Assembly (NCBI GenBank): GCA_001642005.1
Contig: LWCA01000207.1
Coordinates: 1-40,190, forward strand
DNA from: Intoshia linei
Lineage: Eukaryota; Orthonectida; Rhopaluridae
Length of the DNA: 40,190 nucleotides
Direction of reading: 5' to 3'
The notes beneath the pieces are model-generated. The model was not told the DNA's origin. It saw only the letters and a list, made by a program, of their open reading frames with translations, and searched no databases. The position numbers and the translations under genes were made by a program. Below are positions 31,397-40,190 of this stretch, piece after piece (within the stretch, counting starts at the first letter, position 1; every line of letters begins with the position of its first letter).

Positions 31397-32694
31397 TTAA
31401 AAACAAATTATCTTCTTTGAATCTATACCAAGTCTTGCTAAGGCATTGAAATGCAACTTGACCATAGGCCTTGGTCCACATAATAGAAAAACGGCATTTT
31501 CCTTGTCTTTTACTTTTGTTAAAAGTTGGGCTTGTATGAGTTCTGGACTTATATTTCCCACACCATGTGCCCATTGTTCAGGTTTAAACGGTTTGGTTAC
31601 AGTGTAATAAATATCCAACAAATCTGGATGTGATAATCTATACTTTTCCAATTCATTGAACAAAATTGTATCTTTATCAGACTAAATATAATTTTAATTT
31701 ATAAAAATTTGCTTCATATTGTTGAAAATTGTAAAAATATTTATTGCAATACCCATATATTGCAATACACACGATATTTGTTTTGAAAATTAACATTAAC
31801 TAGTTTCTACCACATTAGAATATAATGTAAGAGATAAGATCAAATATTATTTCAAGATATTTATCATTGTAATACAGAATAACTTTACTCTACAAGTTAT
31901 AGATAAGATAATGATTACTGAAAATAAAAATTTATCAAAAAATAATATAAATTACATTATTTCCAAACATGAGTCGCATTTTTATATTGTTATTTTTAAT
32001 ATTATGTTGAATTAATTGATACATGGGAGTTATACCAGTGCCACCTGCAATCATGCAAATTTCAGAGGCGTCTACTTCATAGAAACTTTTGTATTGATAT
32101 GAAGAAAAGATGGTGAATCTACCTAAATGCTGATATAATAAAAACTAATTTCAAACATTTAGTATCATCGAGTGCAAAGTATCTAATCAACCCCATTGGT
32201 CCTCTCATATCTACAGAATCTCCAATATGTAAAGATTCCAAATATTGAGTCATTAAACCACCTGGACCTTCTTCGTTGTCTCTGTATATCTACATTTAAA
32301 TATACTAAATCATAATAAAATATTTCACCTTAATAACAAATTCACACTGACCTTTTAAATTTTGATCGCTCACTGGAGTATAAGGTTTTTTAAATTTTTC
32401 GTCATCACTTTTACCATGCAATATAACAAACGATCCTATATATTAATAGTTAAAAGCATATAAACAAGATACCTATTATAAAACCTAATGTTTCATTAGC
32501 TGAGGGTAATTTAAAATTAAATTTATATGTATTATAATTGAGAATCTAAGTTTTCGATTTACGTTGATTTGAATTTTAAAAACCTCTTTTGATTTTAATA
32601 TAATCGAATGCATTGTTTTGTGGTCTTTGAGAAGTACGTTATCTGACGTCGTGCTCAATGCCTTTGTAAAATGTGGTATTATTTTTTTAAACAT
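31397..32694 (-). CDS. CYB5R: NADH-cytochrome b5 reductase (spliced)
   Basis: FAD enzyme passing electrons from NADH to cytochrome b5, used by lipid desaturases, hydroxylases and sterol oxidases. Six exons: 32694-32584, 32545-32473, 32435-32329, 32289-32157, 32122-31956 and 31681-31397, giving 291 aa; human CYB5R3 has 301. Introns are 38, 37, 39, 34 and 274 nt, all in phase. Landmarks: Y-K-F-N-F-K-L-P-S; FAD motif K-P-Y-T-P-V-S; G-G-L-M-T-Q-Y-L-E; R-G-P-M-G-L; NADH motif GGTGITPM; F-G-N-N-S-D-K-D-T; and C-G-P-R-P-M near the C-terminus. The normal Arg of the R-x-Y-T FAD motif is Lys here. The N-terminus (M-F-K-K-I-I-P-H-F) is basic and could target mitochondria. Which CYB5R paralogue it is cannot be decided. 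Confidence 0.92.
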
Positions 32695-33105
32695 TTTCCT
32701 TTTATTTGGAGTAAGTATAAAAAAACAAGTTTATTTTGACAACTTCAATCGATTACCATTGAGTTTAATAGTTTTTGGTTTGTAGACAATCTTCACCAAA
32801 TGTGGAATTGCTCATTGTAAATTTCATCATGCGTTATTTGAAATCAATATTTACAAAATCAATAATTGTTCAATTTGCAAAATTTAGTAAATTTGTATTT
32901 TTATTATGTAAATGTGTAAATTTGGAATTTTTCACGCTACGACGTTCAAATAGATTTCTATATCGAATGCTCATGGCTGATAAAACGTGTATGACTGAAT
33001 GAAAATTTTAGTCTAAACATTTAATCACCAGGTTGAATTAATTTGAAAACAATAATATATACGTTAGAATAAATTACACCGTCAAAGTTTTCTATAATAT
33101 ATAGC
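32695..33105. other. Upstream flank of cytochrome b5 reductase
   Basis: An open stretch of about 75 codons on the plus strand (32775-33002) has no ATG start and no recognisable motif. The region probably holds the CYB5R promoter. Confidence 0.45.
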
Positions 33106-33620
33106 AGTGATTCTCAACCTGTAGCCCGCGTGTTATTTGTGGCCCGCCGAATATTTTAAATAATTTTGTCCCTGTTCAAAAAATTCAATTTAAATTTATA
33201 TGTACTAAAGTAGTGTGCCAATTTCTTAACAAATACATATTTTAATACTCAAAAATAACTGATGTTAGTTAATTGATGTGTAATTATGAATAATTTCAGC
33301 AAAACATTGCAAGGAAAAGATACACAATCATTGATCTTTAGGAGACTATTATAATATTTAGAGAACTAAATATTAAAGTGTATAATTTCTAAAGTACTGC
33401 TGGCTGATATTTCTTTTTTCTCATCACTTCTTCATCAATGTAAATTTAAAGGCTTCAATATATTAGAATAATTGTTGAATTTATTCGTAGTCCTTTTAAT
33501 ACAAGTCTCGAAATATTCCAAGAATTTCAAAGAATGGGACTGGAAAACTGGAATTTATTGCCTTTAAAAGGAGTTTTTCAGTAAAAGATGTTTTTGCTAA
33601 TAATTTATAAATACTTATCC
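33106..33620. repeat. hAT-type terminus and unassigned sequence
   Basis: A hAT-like end, CAGTGATTCTCAACCTGTAG, starts near 33106 and is followed by GCCCGCCGAAT. No matching right end was found, so the element limits are unknown. Nothing else is recognised to 33620. Confidence 0.4.
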
Positions 33621-33629
33621 TTACTTATA

Positions 33630-34000
33630 TAAAATTCTTTGTTTGTCGGTGTGCGTTATCGTTTATTTCAAAACTACCAGTCTTAGAATTTTATAAAGTC
33701 CACATTTTTATTACAGTTTTTTCCGGGTGAAAGTAAGATAAATTTTAACCGCCGAAATTTATCTTCCTGTCAAAAATTCCAATAATCCTTTTTTTTGAAA
33801 ATCAAACGAGTTTGAGAATTTAAAAAAATATATTTTCAGGGCCAAAACTCCAAGTATTTTTTTTTTAAATGAAAATAGCCCTAGAATTTAAAACATTTTA
33901 CAGGTGGTACCGTTGTATCCTGTTAACACACACAAAAAATTTCAATCTGAATAAGTGACGCCTTCACAGTCAAAAAAGCACTTTCGTATTCATATATTTT
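33630..34000 (+). repeat. Helitron-like family copy, 5' part
   Basis: Starts near ATTCTTTGTTTGTCGGTGTG and GTTATCGTTTATTTC, and reaches the GTGACGCCTTCACAGTC signature near 33956. It is the reverse orientation of the copies at 11504 and 29487. The hairpin/CTAG end is absent. Confidence 0.5.
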
Positions 34001-34240
34001 TTTTCCCAAATATTTTATTAAAACAAAATATGTGAACTAATTAATGGTCCGAAAATTAAAAAAAAGATTAGGCTGATAGAGCTTATTCCAGTTTATATAA
34101 TTACAAAATTTCAACACCAGAATCTACGCATTTTAAGTGAAAAATATTTTTCAATCTGATAATTTTCGATTAAAATAAAAATTGAAAATGTAAATATTGA
34201 TCCTATAATTTCAAAAAAAATGTGCATTGAATGTCTACAC

Positions 34241-35455
34241 CAGTGATTCTTAACCTGAGCGATAGTGCCCCCCTTGGAGCGTTTTTATGATCGAATGGGG
34301 CAAAAATATTTTTATCGCATCAGTTGGAATTTCAATATAACATCAGATTATAACCGTTCAATGAGCCTAGCTGATACAGTGGTTATAGTCACATGATTAT
34401 TTTGTAGAAAGGGTTTGTGTTCATCTTTGGAATCTTTTTATTTAGGTGAACTCGTTAGAATTAAACATTACATGCAATTTTAATTAACAACCTAATTAAT
34501 ATTTATAATACACGAAACAGAAATACCAGAGTATGCAATAAATCCATTCAATGTTGATTTTAATTCAATTTTATCGAATTTAGTAGAAGAATCGATTGAC
34601 TTACAAAATGACATTGAGGCACAATTCATTTTAAACAAAAGGGTTACTCTACCTTATTTTTTCAAAAAAGAATGCATATCCAAATCTTTGGAACGAAGTG
34701 ACATTATTACTATTGGCATATATATACAGTGTGATTGGTAAGTAACGACCGATTTTAAATTCCACATAATGCGGCAAAACATCAGATTTCAGATTCTAAG
34801 AAAGTTATACAAAGACGAATACAAGTGTATTTAAATTTAATAGGAAAAACTTTAGGTGTTCAAACCCCAATTTTTTTAAAATCAAAATCGGGCGTTACTT
34901 ACCAATCACCCTGTACATCTACTAACTTTGTTGAGAAAGGTTTTGGCGTAGTAATGATCTTCAATCAAAAAAGAGGAACAAACTACATTTATCTTATTAT
35001 TATTCTTATCTTATTAGGGTGACTTAAAATTATGCTTAACAAATATCGCTCCTGATATTGAAAAATTATCAAATAGTCATCAATATCAGGGTAGCCATTA
35101 ATAATAAATTTTATCTTTTCTTTTTAAAGCTTAAACATTTATAATATATTTTCTTTTTTTTACATACTCAGTTTTTATCTTATTTTTTGTATATATTACT
35201 TTCATGATCCATCAAATTAAAAAAATAATCTCAAATTTCATTTGCATATTTCTTAAGATATCAAAAAAAATAATTATTAATTGCTTTTTTTATTGTATTC
35301 CGTATCAACTCTTATGTTAAAAAAAATTGCTGCATAACATGCACTGCACATCTATAAACTTTGTAAATTAAAAAAATATCGATTGTCTTTATGGGGTGAT
35401 AATTTTATTTTTGTTGAAAAATGGGTGATTCTCCAAAAAAGGTTAAGAACCATTA
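34241..35455 (+). mobile_element. hAT element remnant, 1215 bp, perfect 8-bp TSD, with nested MITE
   Basis: Flanked by GTCTACAC at 34233-34240 and 35456-35463. Left end is CAGTGATTCTTAACCT; right end reads AGGTTAAGAACCATTA. Between them lies the C-terminal part of a SCAND3/ZBED5-type hAT transposase on the plus strand: N-P-F-N-V-D-F and E-E-S-I-D-L-Q near 34545-34610, V-E-K-G-F-G-V near 34930, and L-T-N-I-A-P-D-I-E-K-L near 35040 to a stop near 35101. It is broken by frameshifts and by the MITE at 34727-34913. Confidence 0.85.
34727..34913. mobile_element. Mariner-type MITE, 187 bp, nested in a hAT element
   Basis: Inverted ends CAGTGTGATTGGTAAGTAAC (left) and CAGGGTGATTGGTAAGTAAC (right, reversed) extend for over 30 bases. 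TA lies on each side (34725-34726 and 34914-34915). It interrupts the hAT transposase reading frame. Confidence 0.9.
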
Positions 35456-35490
35456 GTCTACACATTTCCAATAAAGAAATATGAGTGAAA

Positions 35491-36300
35491 ATTATCGACG
35501 TTCTCAATTGATAGTTATATTTGCATTTGATAAGGTCATTTTTTAAAAATTGATTGTAATGATCGTAAATCAAAGCCAATGGATATGAACTAAGCCTTAG
35601 CTACATCTGAGGCTAAAGTACTATCAATAATCGCTGATAAACTCATAAAAATTTAAAATTTTTTTGCAATATTTCATAAATTTTATTGTATTTCATTGAT
35701 CGTTCAACATATGATGTCGGTCTGAAGATTATATTCAAGATAATTTTGAGCGACGGGTATTAATAATATTAATAAATTACTGTATTAAATACAATGTATA
35801 TGTAAATAAAGAGTAGTAAATATATTTTAATTTAATGCAATGCAAGTCTTTGTGGCACCTGTCTATGGTTGAAATGCTGATGTCGATTGAAAATTCAGCG
35901 AATACTTTTCTTTTTAGTTGTTTGAGTGTCAAGATGCAATCTTCATCGACCCAGCCACGAATTAGACATTTTTGTGTATCGGTTAGTTCCGAAATTCTAT
36001 TTGCACCACATGGGCTACTTTCGTAATTCCCCGTTTGTAAAAATTTATGAATTACATTAGATACCGTCGTTTTCGGTATATTTAATAATCTTGAAATCGC
36101 TGTCACGGACAAACTCTCCAATGATTTGTAGTAGTCAGGTGTAGCTAAGGCTTACTTCATATTCATTGCCTATGATTTACGATCGTTACAATCAATTTTT
36201 AAAAAATAACCTTATCAAATGCAAATGTGACCATATCAACTAAAAACATGACTAATAGTTATTGACTATATCAATTGAGAACATCTATAATTCTTCGGAT
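35491..36300 (-). mobile_element. Tc1/IS630-type element with long inverted repeats
   Basis: Left arm 35491-35606 and right arm about 36141-36300 are inverted copies of each other; both include ATTTGCATTTGATAAGGT and AAAAATTGATTGTAA. The right arm has an extra block of about 40 bases. The interior holds only the N-terminal, DNA-binding part of a transposase. Confidence 0.75.
35777..36121 (-). pseudogene. N-terminal HTH fragment of Tc1/IS630-like transposase
   Basis: Frame of 114 codons without an ATG (first codon TTG). S-V-T-A-I-S-R-L-L-N-I-P-K-T-T-V-S is a helix-turn-helix, followed by a second one around C-I-L-T-L-K-Q-L-K-R-K and S-I-S-T-I-D-R, as in paired-like Tc1/IS630 DNA-binding domains. 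The catalytic domain is missing. It lies inside the long inverted repeats. Confidence 0.7.
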
Positions 36301-37155
36301 TTTTTTTATTGCTACGCAATTTTTCATTCTCAAATACTCATTTTCAAAAAATTTAACGAAATTTATTTTAAAAATGTTATAATATCATTTTTGTAAATTT
36401 TACAATGTTGGTAAAATTCATCTGATTTATATTTTTAAATTGCTGCTTCCGTTAATTCTTGATACAAAATTAGTATTTTTTAATTTTTAAAAGAAGAAAC
36501 TTAATTACCTTGACTTTTTTCGAATTAAATTTATTAAATGTTTTGGGTGCCGAATATTTTCATTTATGTGAATTGATTAGATGTTTGGAGTATATAGAAA
36601 ATTTTTGGGTAGCGAAAATTTTTTATGTTTATAAAGGGGTCATGAACACAAAAAGGTTGAAAACCACTGTCTACACCTTTTTCGATCCAAATTTGTACTC
36701 GTTTTATTATATCGTCAAAATTTTAGCTGAAGGGTTAATAAGAAGTGTACTTTAAAACAGTGGTATAAAAACTATTTTCAATCGAAAAAAACTATGGTCA
36801 AAAATTTTATAAAACAATACAAGCATCGATTTATAAAGTAGCGTACGACTAAGATTTTTTTATAATAGGGGGTCCACGAATAATATAAAATAGCTAAAGG
36901 GTCCATGCACTAAAAAAGGTTGAGAACCACTATTATAGAGCATGGGTTTTCAAATTTAACTTTAAGATGTAACAAATACTCTAAAATTGAGTTTATTTTA
37001 ATTTACATGTTAATCTGTATAATGAAATTATGACTTTCTCACGAAATGTATCCTTGAAAAACAAAATAACTACCATTTCAGCAATACAATAATGGATAAA
37101 ACAATTTAAAGGCGATTAAAATTGTGTCAAATTAGTATCCAAGTATTCTAAAACA
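36301..37155. repeat. hAT termini, no gene seen
   Basis: Two hAT-type right ends are visible: AGGTTGAAAACCACTG near 36655 and AGGTTGAGAACCACTAT near 36920. Their left ends were not resolved. A plus-strand ORF at 36510-36755 reads through the first of these ends and is not credible as a gene. Confidence 0.5.
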
Positions 37156-37528
37156 ATGTACGAATCTGAATCCAACAATTCAGGAAAATTAGTAAAAATA
37201 TTTTATGGACCCTATGAAAATTTTGGTATAATTGGTTACAGCGTAAATCGTCTAATTGGAATGAAAAGTAATAAATTAAAAATTAAACAAAACCATTAAA
37301 AAATTAGAATTGCTTTTGAAGAACCTCCATAAAGTAAAATTCATAAAATCACCAAAAATAAACGAAATATTGGTACAAGTAAATGGAGAAATTATATATA
37401 ATTGTGATATACGGGACTTAGATTTTGGTAAGCAAAAATTTACCATTAATACAAAAAATTCAGGTGGAGACGGCCAATTGGATGAAAACTGCAAGAAAGT
37501 CGTTTCAGCAGTAGAAAATGCTTATTAA
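37156..37528 (+). CDS. SelW/Rdx-like thioredoxin-fold protein, 98 aa (spliced)
   Basis: Exons 37156-37267, 37308-37427 and 37464-37528, with introns of 40 and 36 nt in phase. The pattern fits the Rdx family (SELENOW, MIEN1): K-L-V-K-I-F-Y at the first beta strand; E-I-L-V-Q-V-N-G-E-I-I-Y as the strand pair; then F-G-G-D-G-Q-L-D and K-K-V-V-S-A-V-E-N-A, equivalent to the SelW G-D-G-x-V-D and C-terminal helix. Length fits (85-100 aa). At the place of the redox C-x-x-C/U the protein reads Y-G-P-Y-E-N-F, so both active residues appear lost. That weakens either the assignment or the redox role. The 36-nt intron has no in-frame stop, so retention would add 12 residues. The stop lies 27 bases from the NFU1 stop on the other strand. 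Confidence 0.5.
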
Positions 37529-37555
37529 TTCCCGTAATAATGAATAAGATAAAAT

Positions 37556-38751
37556 TTAATCTTCTTTGTCTTTATCTACATTTCTGTTTTTTACACGAAT
37601 TTTAGTTTCTAAATTTTCAAATTCATCCTTAGCAATTTGATCAGATTCGTCAAAAACTTCTTCAACCGAGAGTACTTCAGGTATGTAATATTGAATCATA
37701 TTTTGAATTCCACTTTTAAGGGTTATTGATGAACTGGGGCAATTAGAACAGGCTCCCTGTAATTTCAATTTTATTACTCCATTGGAATAGCCCTATTAAA
37801 TGAATTAAAATCATGATCATAAATTACTCTATATTCAATATCTCCGCCGTCTTCTTGGACAGTAGGTCTAATGCGAGAATCCAATAATTCATTTATCATT
37901 TCAATGACTTCAGCATCGCTTTCGTTATCAGTGGAAACTACATTATAATTGTCATTATTTGGTATTTAGAAATAATAAGTTAGCAAATAAACTTTTTTTT
38001 GAACCCTCAACTTTGTCAAAATTTACAATGGGTAGATTGGACGAGAGATAGTCCATTATATTGCCAAAAATTATACTTTTCAGCTCTGACCATTCAACAT
38101 CTTCGACCTAATATAAAATGATGAAAAAAATTTTAATTTACCTTAGTTATTGTCACAAAATCAGTGCCAAGAAAAACGCCTTTTACCCCTTTGATACTAA
38201 ATAAATTTCTGAAAAAATTAGTTTAAATTAGAAAAAACTATGTGATTTCCAAACATTTAACAAGTATTTTACCCGTGTCATTCTTTTAAATTAAAGTGTT
38301 TGTTTAAAATATCAATCAAAAGGAACCGTTCTTTTAATAATTTATACATAATAATCATAAGGCTCAAATTTGAATACAAAAAATGTTATTTTTGTGGATA
38401 TTACTTTTTATGACAGTTTGGAAACCATCTAAATAAATAACGTTCGACTTACCTAGCAAAAGGTGAGTTTATAGCAGATTCTAAAGTTGGAAAATCCATA
38501 GTTGACATTTTATCATTTTGGAGAATATTCTTTCCAGGCAAAAATTTTAAAGAATGTGGATTTGGCGTATTTTGAACCTGTATAAATGTACGCACTAAAT
38601 CAACGTAAAACAAAAAAAATCATTTCGTACCCGAGTTTATAGGTGTGGGTTTAATTTTTAAAATAAATTTATCCTTTCCAACTTTTGTGTAGCTTCTACA
38701 TGATGATGTTATCAAACATGATTTTTGTAATAAATTTACAATTCTAAGCAT
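37556..38751 (-). CDS. NFU1: NFU1 iron-sulfur cluster scaffold (spliced)
   Basis: Mitochondrial protein delivering 4Fe-4S clusters to lipoate synthase and respiratory complexes. Six exons: 38751-38683, 38577-38453, 38208-38142, 38107-37993, 37937-37828 and 37792-37556, giving 240 aa. Introns are 105, 244, 34, 55 and 35 nt, all in phase. Order of parts: a basic, Ser-rich N-terminus consistent with a mitochondrial presequence; the NFU N-terminal domain ([29 protein letters not shown]); then the NifU-like domain ([25 protein letters not shown]). The cluster-binding cysteines are C177 and C180. The exon 1 donor is inferred at 38682 because a later GT does not keep the frame. Length is close to human NFU1. 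Confidence 0.94.
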
Positions 38752-39400
38752 TTAATACGAAAACAACTTTATTAATTATAAATTGCATAAATTTTTTGTT
38801 TCAAATGATTAATTATTTTGTTTATTAATATTTAAACAATTGCATCAAATAAATTTCACAATATTGTTATTGCGTAATTATTTGATAATTAATATTTGAG
38901 GTGACAAGTACATTAGGGTGTCACATCAAATATTTTTTTTAAGAAATTCAAAAACATACCCAGTAGATTAGATGTAATTTGATAAAAAAATGACAATCAA
39001 TGACTAATTCTGAAAAATACTCATCAATGACTCAGCGTTGATCAATTAAGTAATTAACAAAAAACCTAAATTTAAGTTTGTTTTCATGTTTTTCTTAATT
39101 TTTTTTACAAAAACTTAAATTCATGCTTCGTTTGTGTTGAAAATTTAATAATGTTTGTATATTTTAATAAATAATGTTAATCTGCGTCATGTACCATTGA
39201 CGTTGTATTATTTGATAAGAATTTATAAAGATTTGTATTCAGATTTAATAGTAAAATACAATTAATTATCGATAATAGATAACAATAAAGTATGATGAAC
39301 ATATCTTTATTGTAATATATTACAGACGTTATTCTATAATATGAAAAAAAAATTTTTCAAATTATAGCTATATTTATCATTTTGTTTTGGTGTTTGTGGT
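38752..39400. other. Upstream flank of NFU1, no gene seen
   Basis: AT-rich, without an ORF or clear repeat. Presumed NFU1 promoter region. Confidence 0.5.
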
Positions 39401-39417
39401 GAGTTAAATGTAGAAAT

Positions 39418-39960
39418 TTGTCTATCATTTCAAAAATTTTAGTCTACTTTTATAAGAGACTTAAGATTGTCATAATCCAACCAAAATTTTATATATCTTC
39501 AACGCAATATACCAACAAAATAAAAGATTTTATAAATTTTAACCCAAAAAATATTATAAACGGGAATGTAATTAATCCAAGCATTTATAAAAAATGTATT
39601 AAAAATCATCACTGTATTTTGAATTTCTTCTTATTTTGTTTACAAATTTAATGATCGTTTATATTTTTGTAATGCTTTTTCAGCGGTATCGGTTACAATT
39701 TTATACTTCATTGGTTAATTCTTTATTTTCGTAATATCGTTATAATATCTATTCCCATAATATTTAATTTATCAGAAGTGCCAAATGTAATTTTGAAAAC
39801 ATTTCCTATGATAATTTTCATGATATTCTATTATTTCTTGATCAAAATGACGTTTAATAAATTGTACAAATCCATAATGATAATACCACATAATGGTGCA
39901 ACGGTAAATAAAATCGAAAATGGTATATTGTCAAAACTAAACATACATAAAAATTTATAA
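39418..39960 (+). other. Possible short membrane-protein gene, unresolved
   Basis: Two plus-strand open frames: 39418-39651, and one from an acceptor-like TTTTTCAG ending at 39683 through 39960. The second reads about 92 codons with two hydrophobic segments (around I-V-I-I-S-I-P-I-I-F and M-I-I-F-M-I-F-Y-Y-F-L-I), then a basic tail. I could not join the two in phase and recognise no family. It may be one exon of a real small membrane protein or chance in AT-rich DNA. Nothing is recognised from 39961 to the end. Confidence 0.25.
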
Positions 39961-40190
39961 TTTATCTTGTATCATCTATTATTATGATGAAATTTACTAT
40001 GGAGTAGGCTTAAATACGACAATTTATACGGATTAATAAATAATATTAATACGCATTAACGTTTTGACCTAAGTTACACATAATTTTACTTAAAAATATA
40101 AACGAGAATTAACTTTCTCCACAATATAATACGAACTTAAAAATATAGTCACGGTTTTAAATAAATTTTAACAAAATACTTTGAATAATT

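Noticed and set aside
32775-33002. Plus-strand ORF upstream of CYB5R
   Set aside because: No ATG start, no recognisable motif, and biased composition typical of AT-rich noncoding DNA.
36510-36755. 81-codon plus-strand ORF
   Set aside because: Reads through a hAT terminal repeat (GGTTGAAAACCACTG), so it is a chance frame across transposon debris.
37310-37528. Unspliced 72-codon reading of the SelW-like gene
   Set aside because: Starts mid-exon without an ATG; the spliced model with two tiny introns restores an ATG start and the family's length.
1-40190. CRISPR arrays, bacterial promoters, ribosome binding sites, tRNA or rRNA genes
   Set aside because: The sequence is animal nuclear DNA with spliceosomal introns; no regularly spaced repeats and no tRNA- or rRNA-like segments were seen by eye.
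1-40190. Retrovirus or LTR retrotransposon genes
   Set aside because: No reverse transcriptase, integrase or protease motifs and no long direct terminal repeats were found; recognisable mobile elements here are DNA transposons or Helitron-like.

Overview
The window is AT-rich animal nuclear DNA. It carries clear metazoan genes (KAT8/MOF, TEX10, elongin B, SRSF2, FAXDC2-type hydroxylase, cytochrome b5 reductase, NFU1), spliceosomal GT-AG introns, and many decayed DNA transposons (hAT, Tc1/mariner, Tigger/pogo, Helitron-like). Proteins are recognisable but often very divergent. Reconstructing exons shows an unusual excess of ultra-short introns: fifteen are 34 to 43 nt long. Together these suggest a fast-evolving, probably parasitic or reduced animal. 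A myxozoan-type cnidarian or a flatworm would fit, but this is inference and the species is not identified.

Layout, left to right: a fragment of a transposase-like gene at the left edge; KAT8-like acetyltransferase (minus, 1221-3771); an unidentified basic ORF (minus, about 4214-4680); a broken transposase-like gene (plus, 4978-6562); a small unknown ORF (minus, 7257-7496); a multi-exon cysteine-rich CxxC-repeat gene (minus, 9382-12447) whose largest intron holds a Helitron-like element split by a Tigger element; TEX10/IPI1 (minus, 14052-17162); an inverted duplication with a hAT element near its axis (17503-18958); elongin B (plus, 19242-22177); a dead Tc1 element; SRSF2 (plus, 24058-25794); FAXDC2-like hydroxylase (minus, 26668-30960) and cytochrome b5 reductase (minus, 31397-32694) in tandem; a transposon-rich stretch (33100-36940); and a SelW-like gene (plus, 37156-37528) tail to tail with NFU1 (minus, 37556-38751).

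All spliced models were built by hand by joining GT-AG exons in phase and comparing with remembered family features. Every spliced total given here is divisible by three and opens into the expected motifs. Functional links: the hydroxylase and cytochrome b5 reductase are plausible partners, because the reductase feeds electrons through cytochrome b5 to membrane di-iron oxygenases. NFU1 is mitochondrial Fe-S assembly, elongin B is transcription/ubiquitin ligase, SRSF2 is splicing, TEX10 is ribosome biogenesis and KAT8 is chromatin. No operon logic is expected.

Most interesting: the ultra-short introns, the cysteine-rich gene built of phase 1-1 exon modules, three internally deleted transposons that keep only the DNA-binding part of their transposase, and the inverted gene duplication split by a hAT insertion with a perfect 8-bp target duplication.
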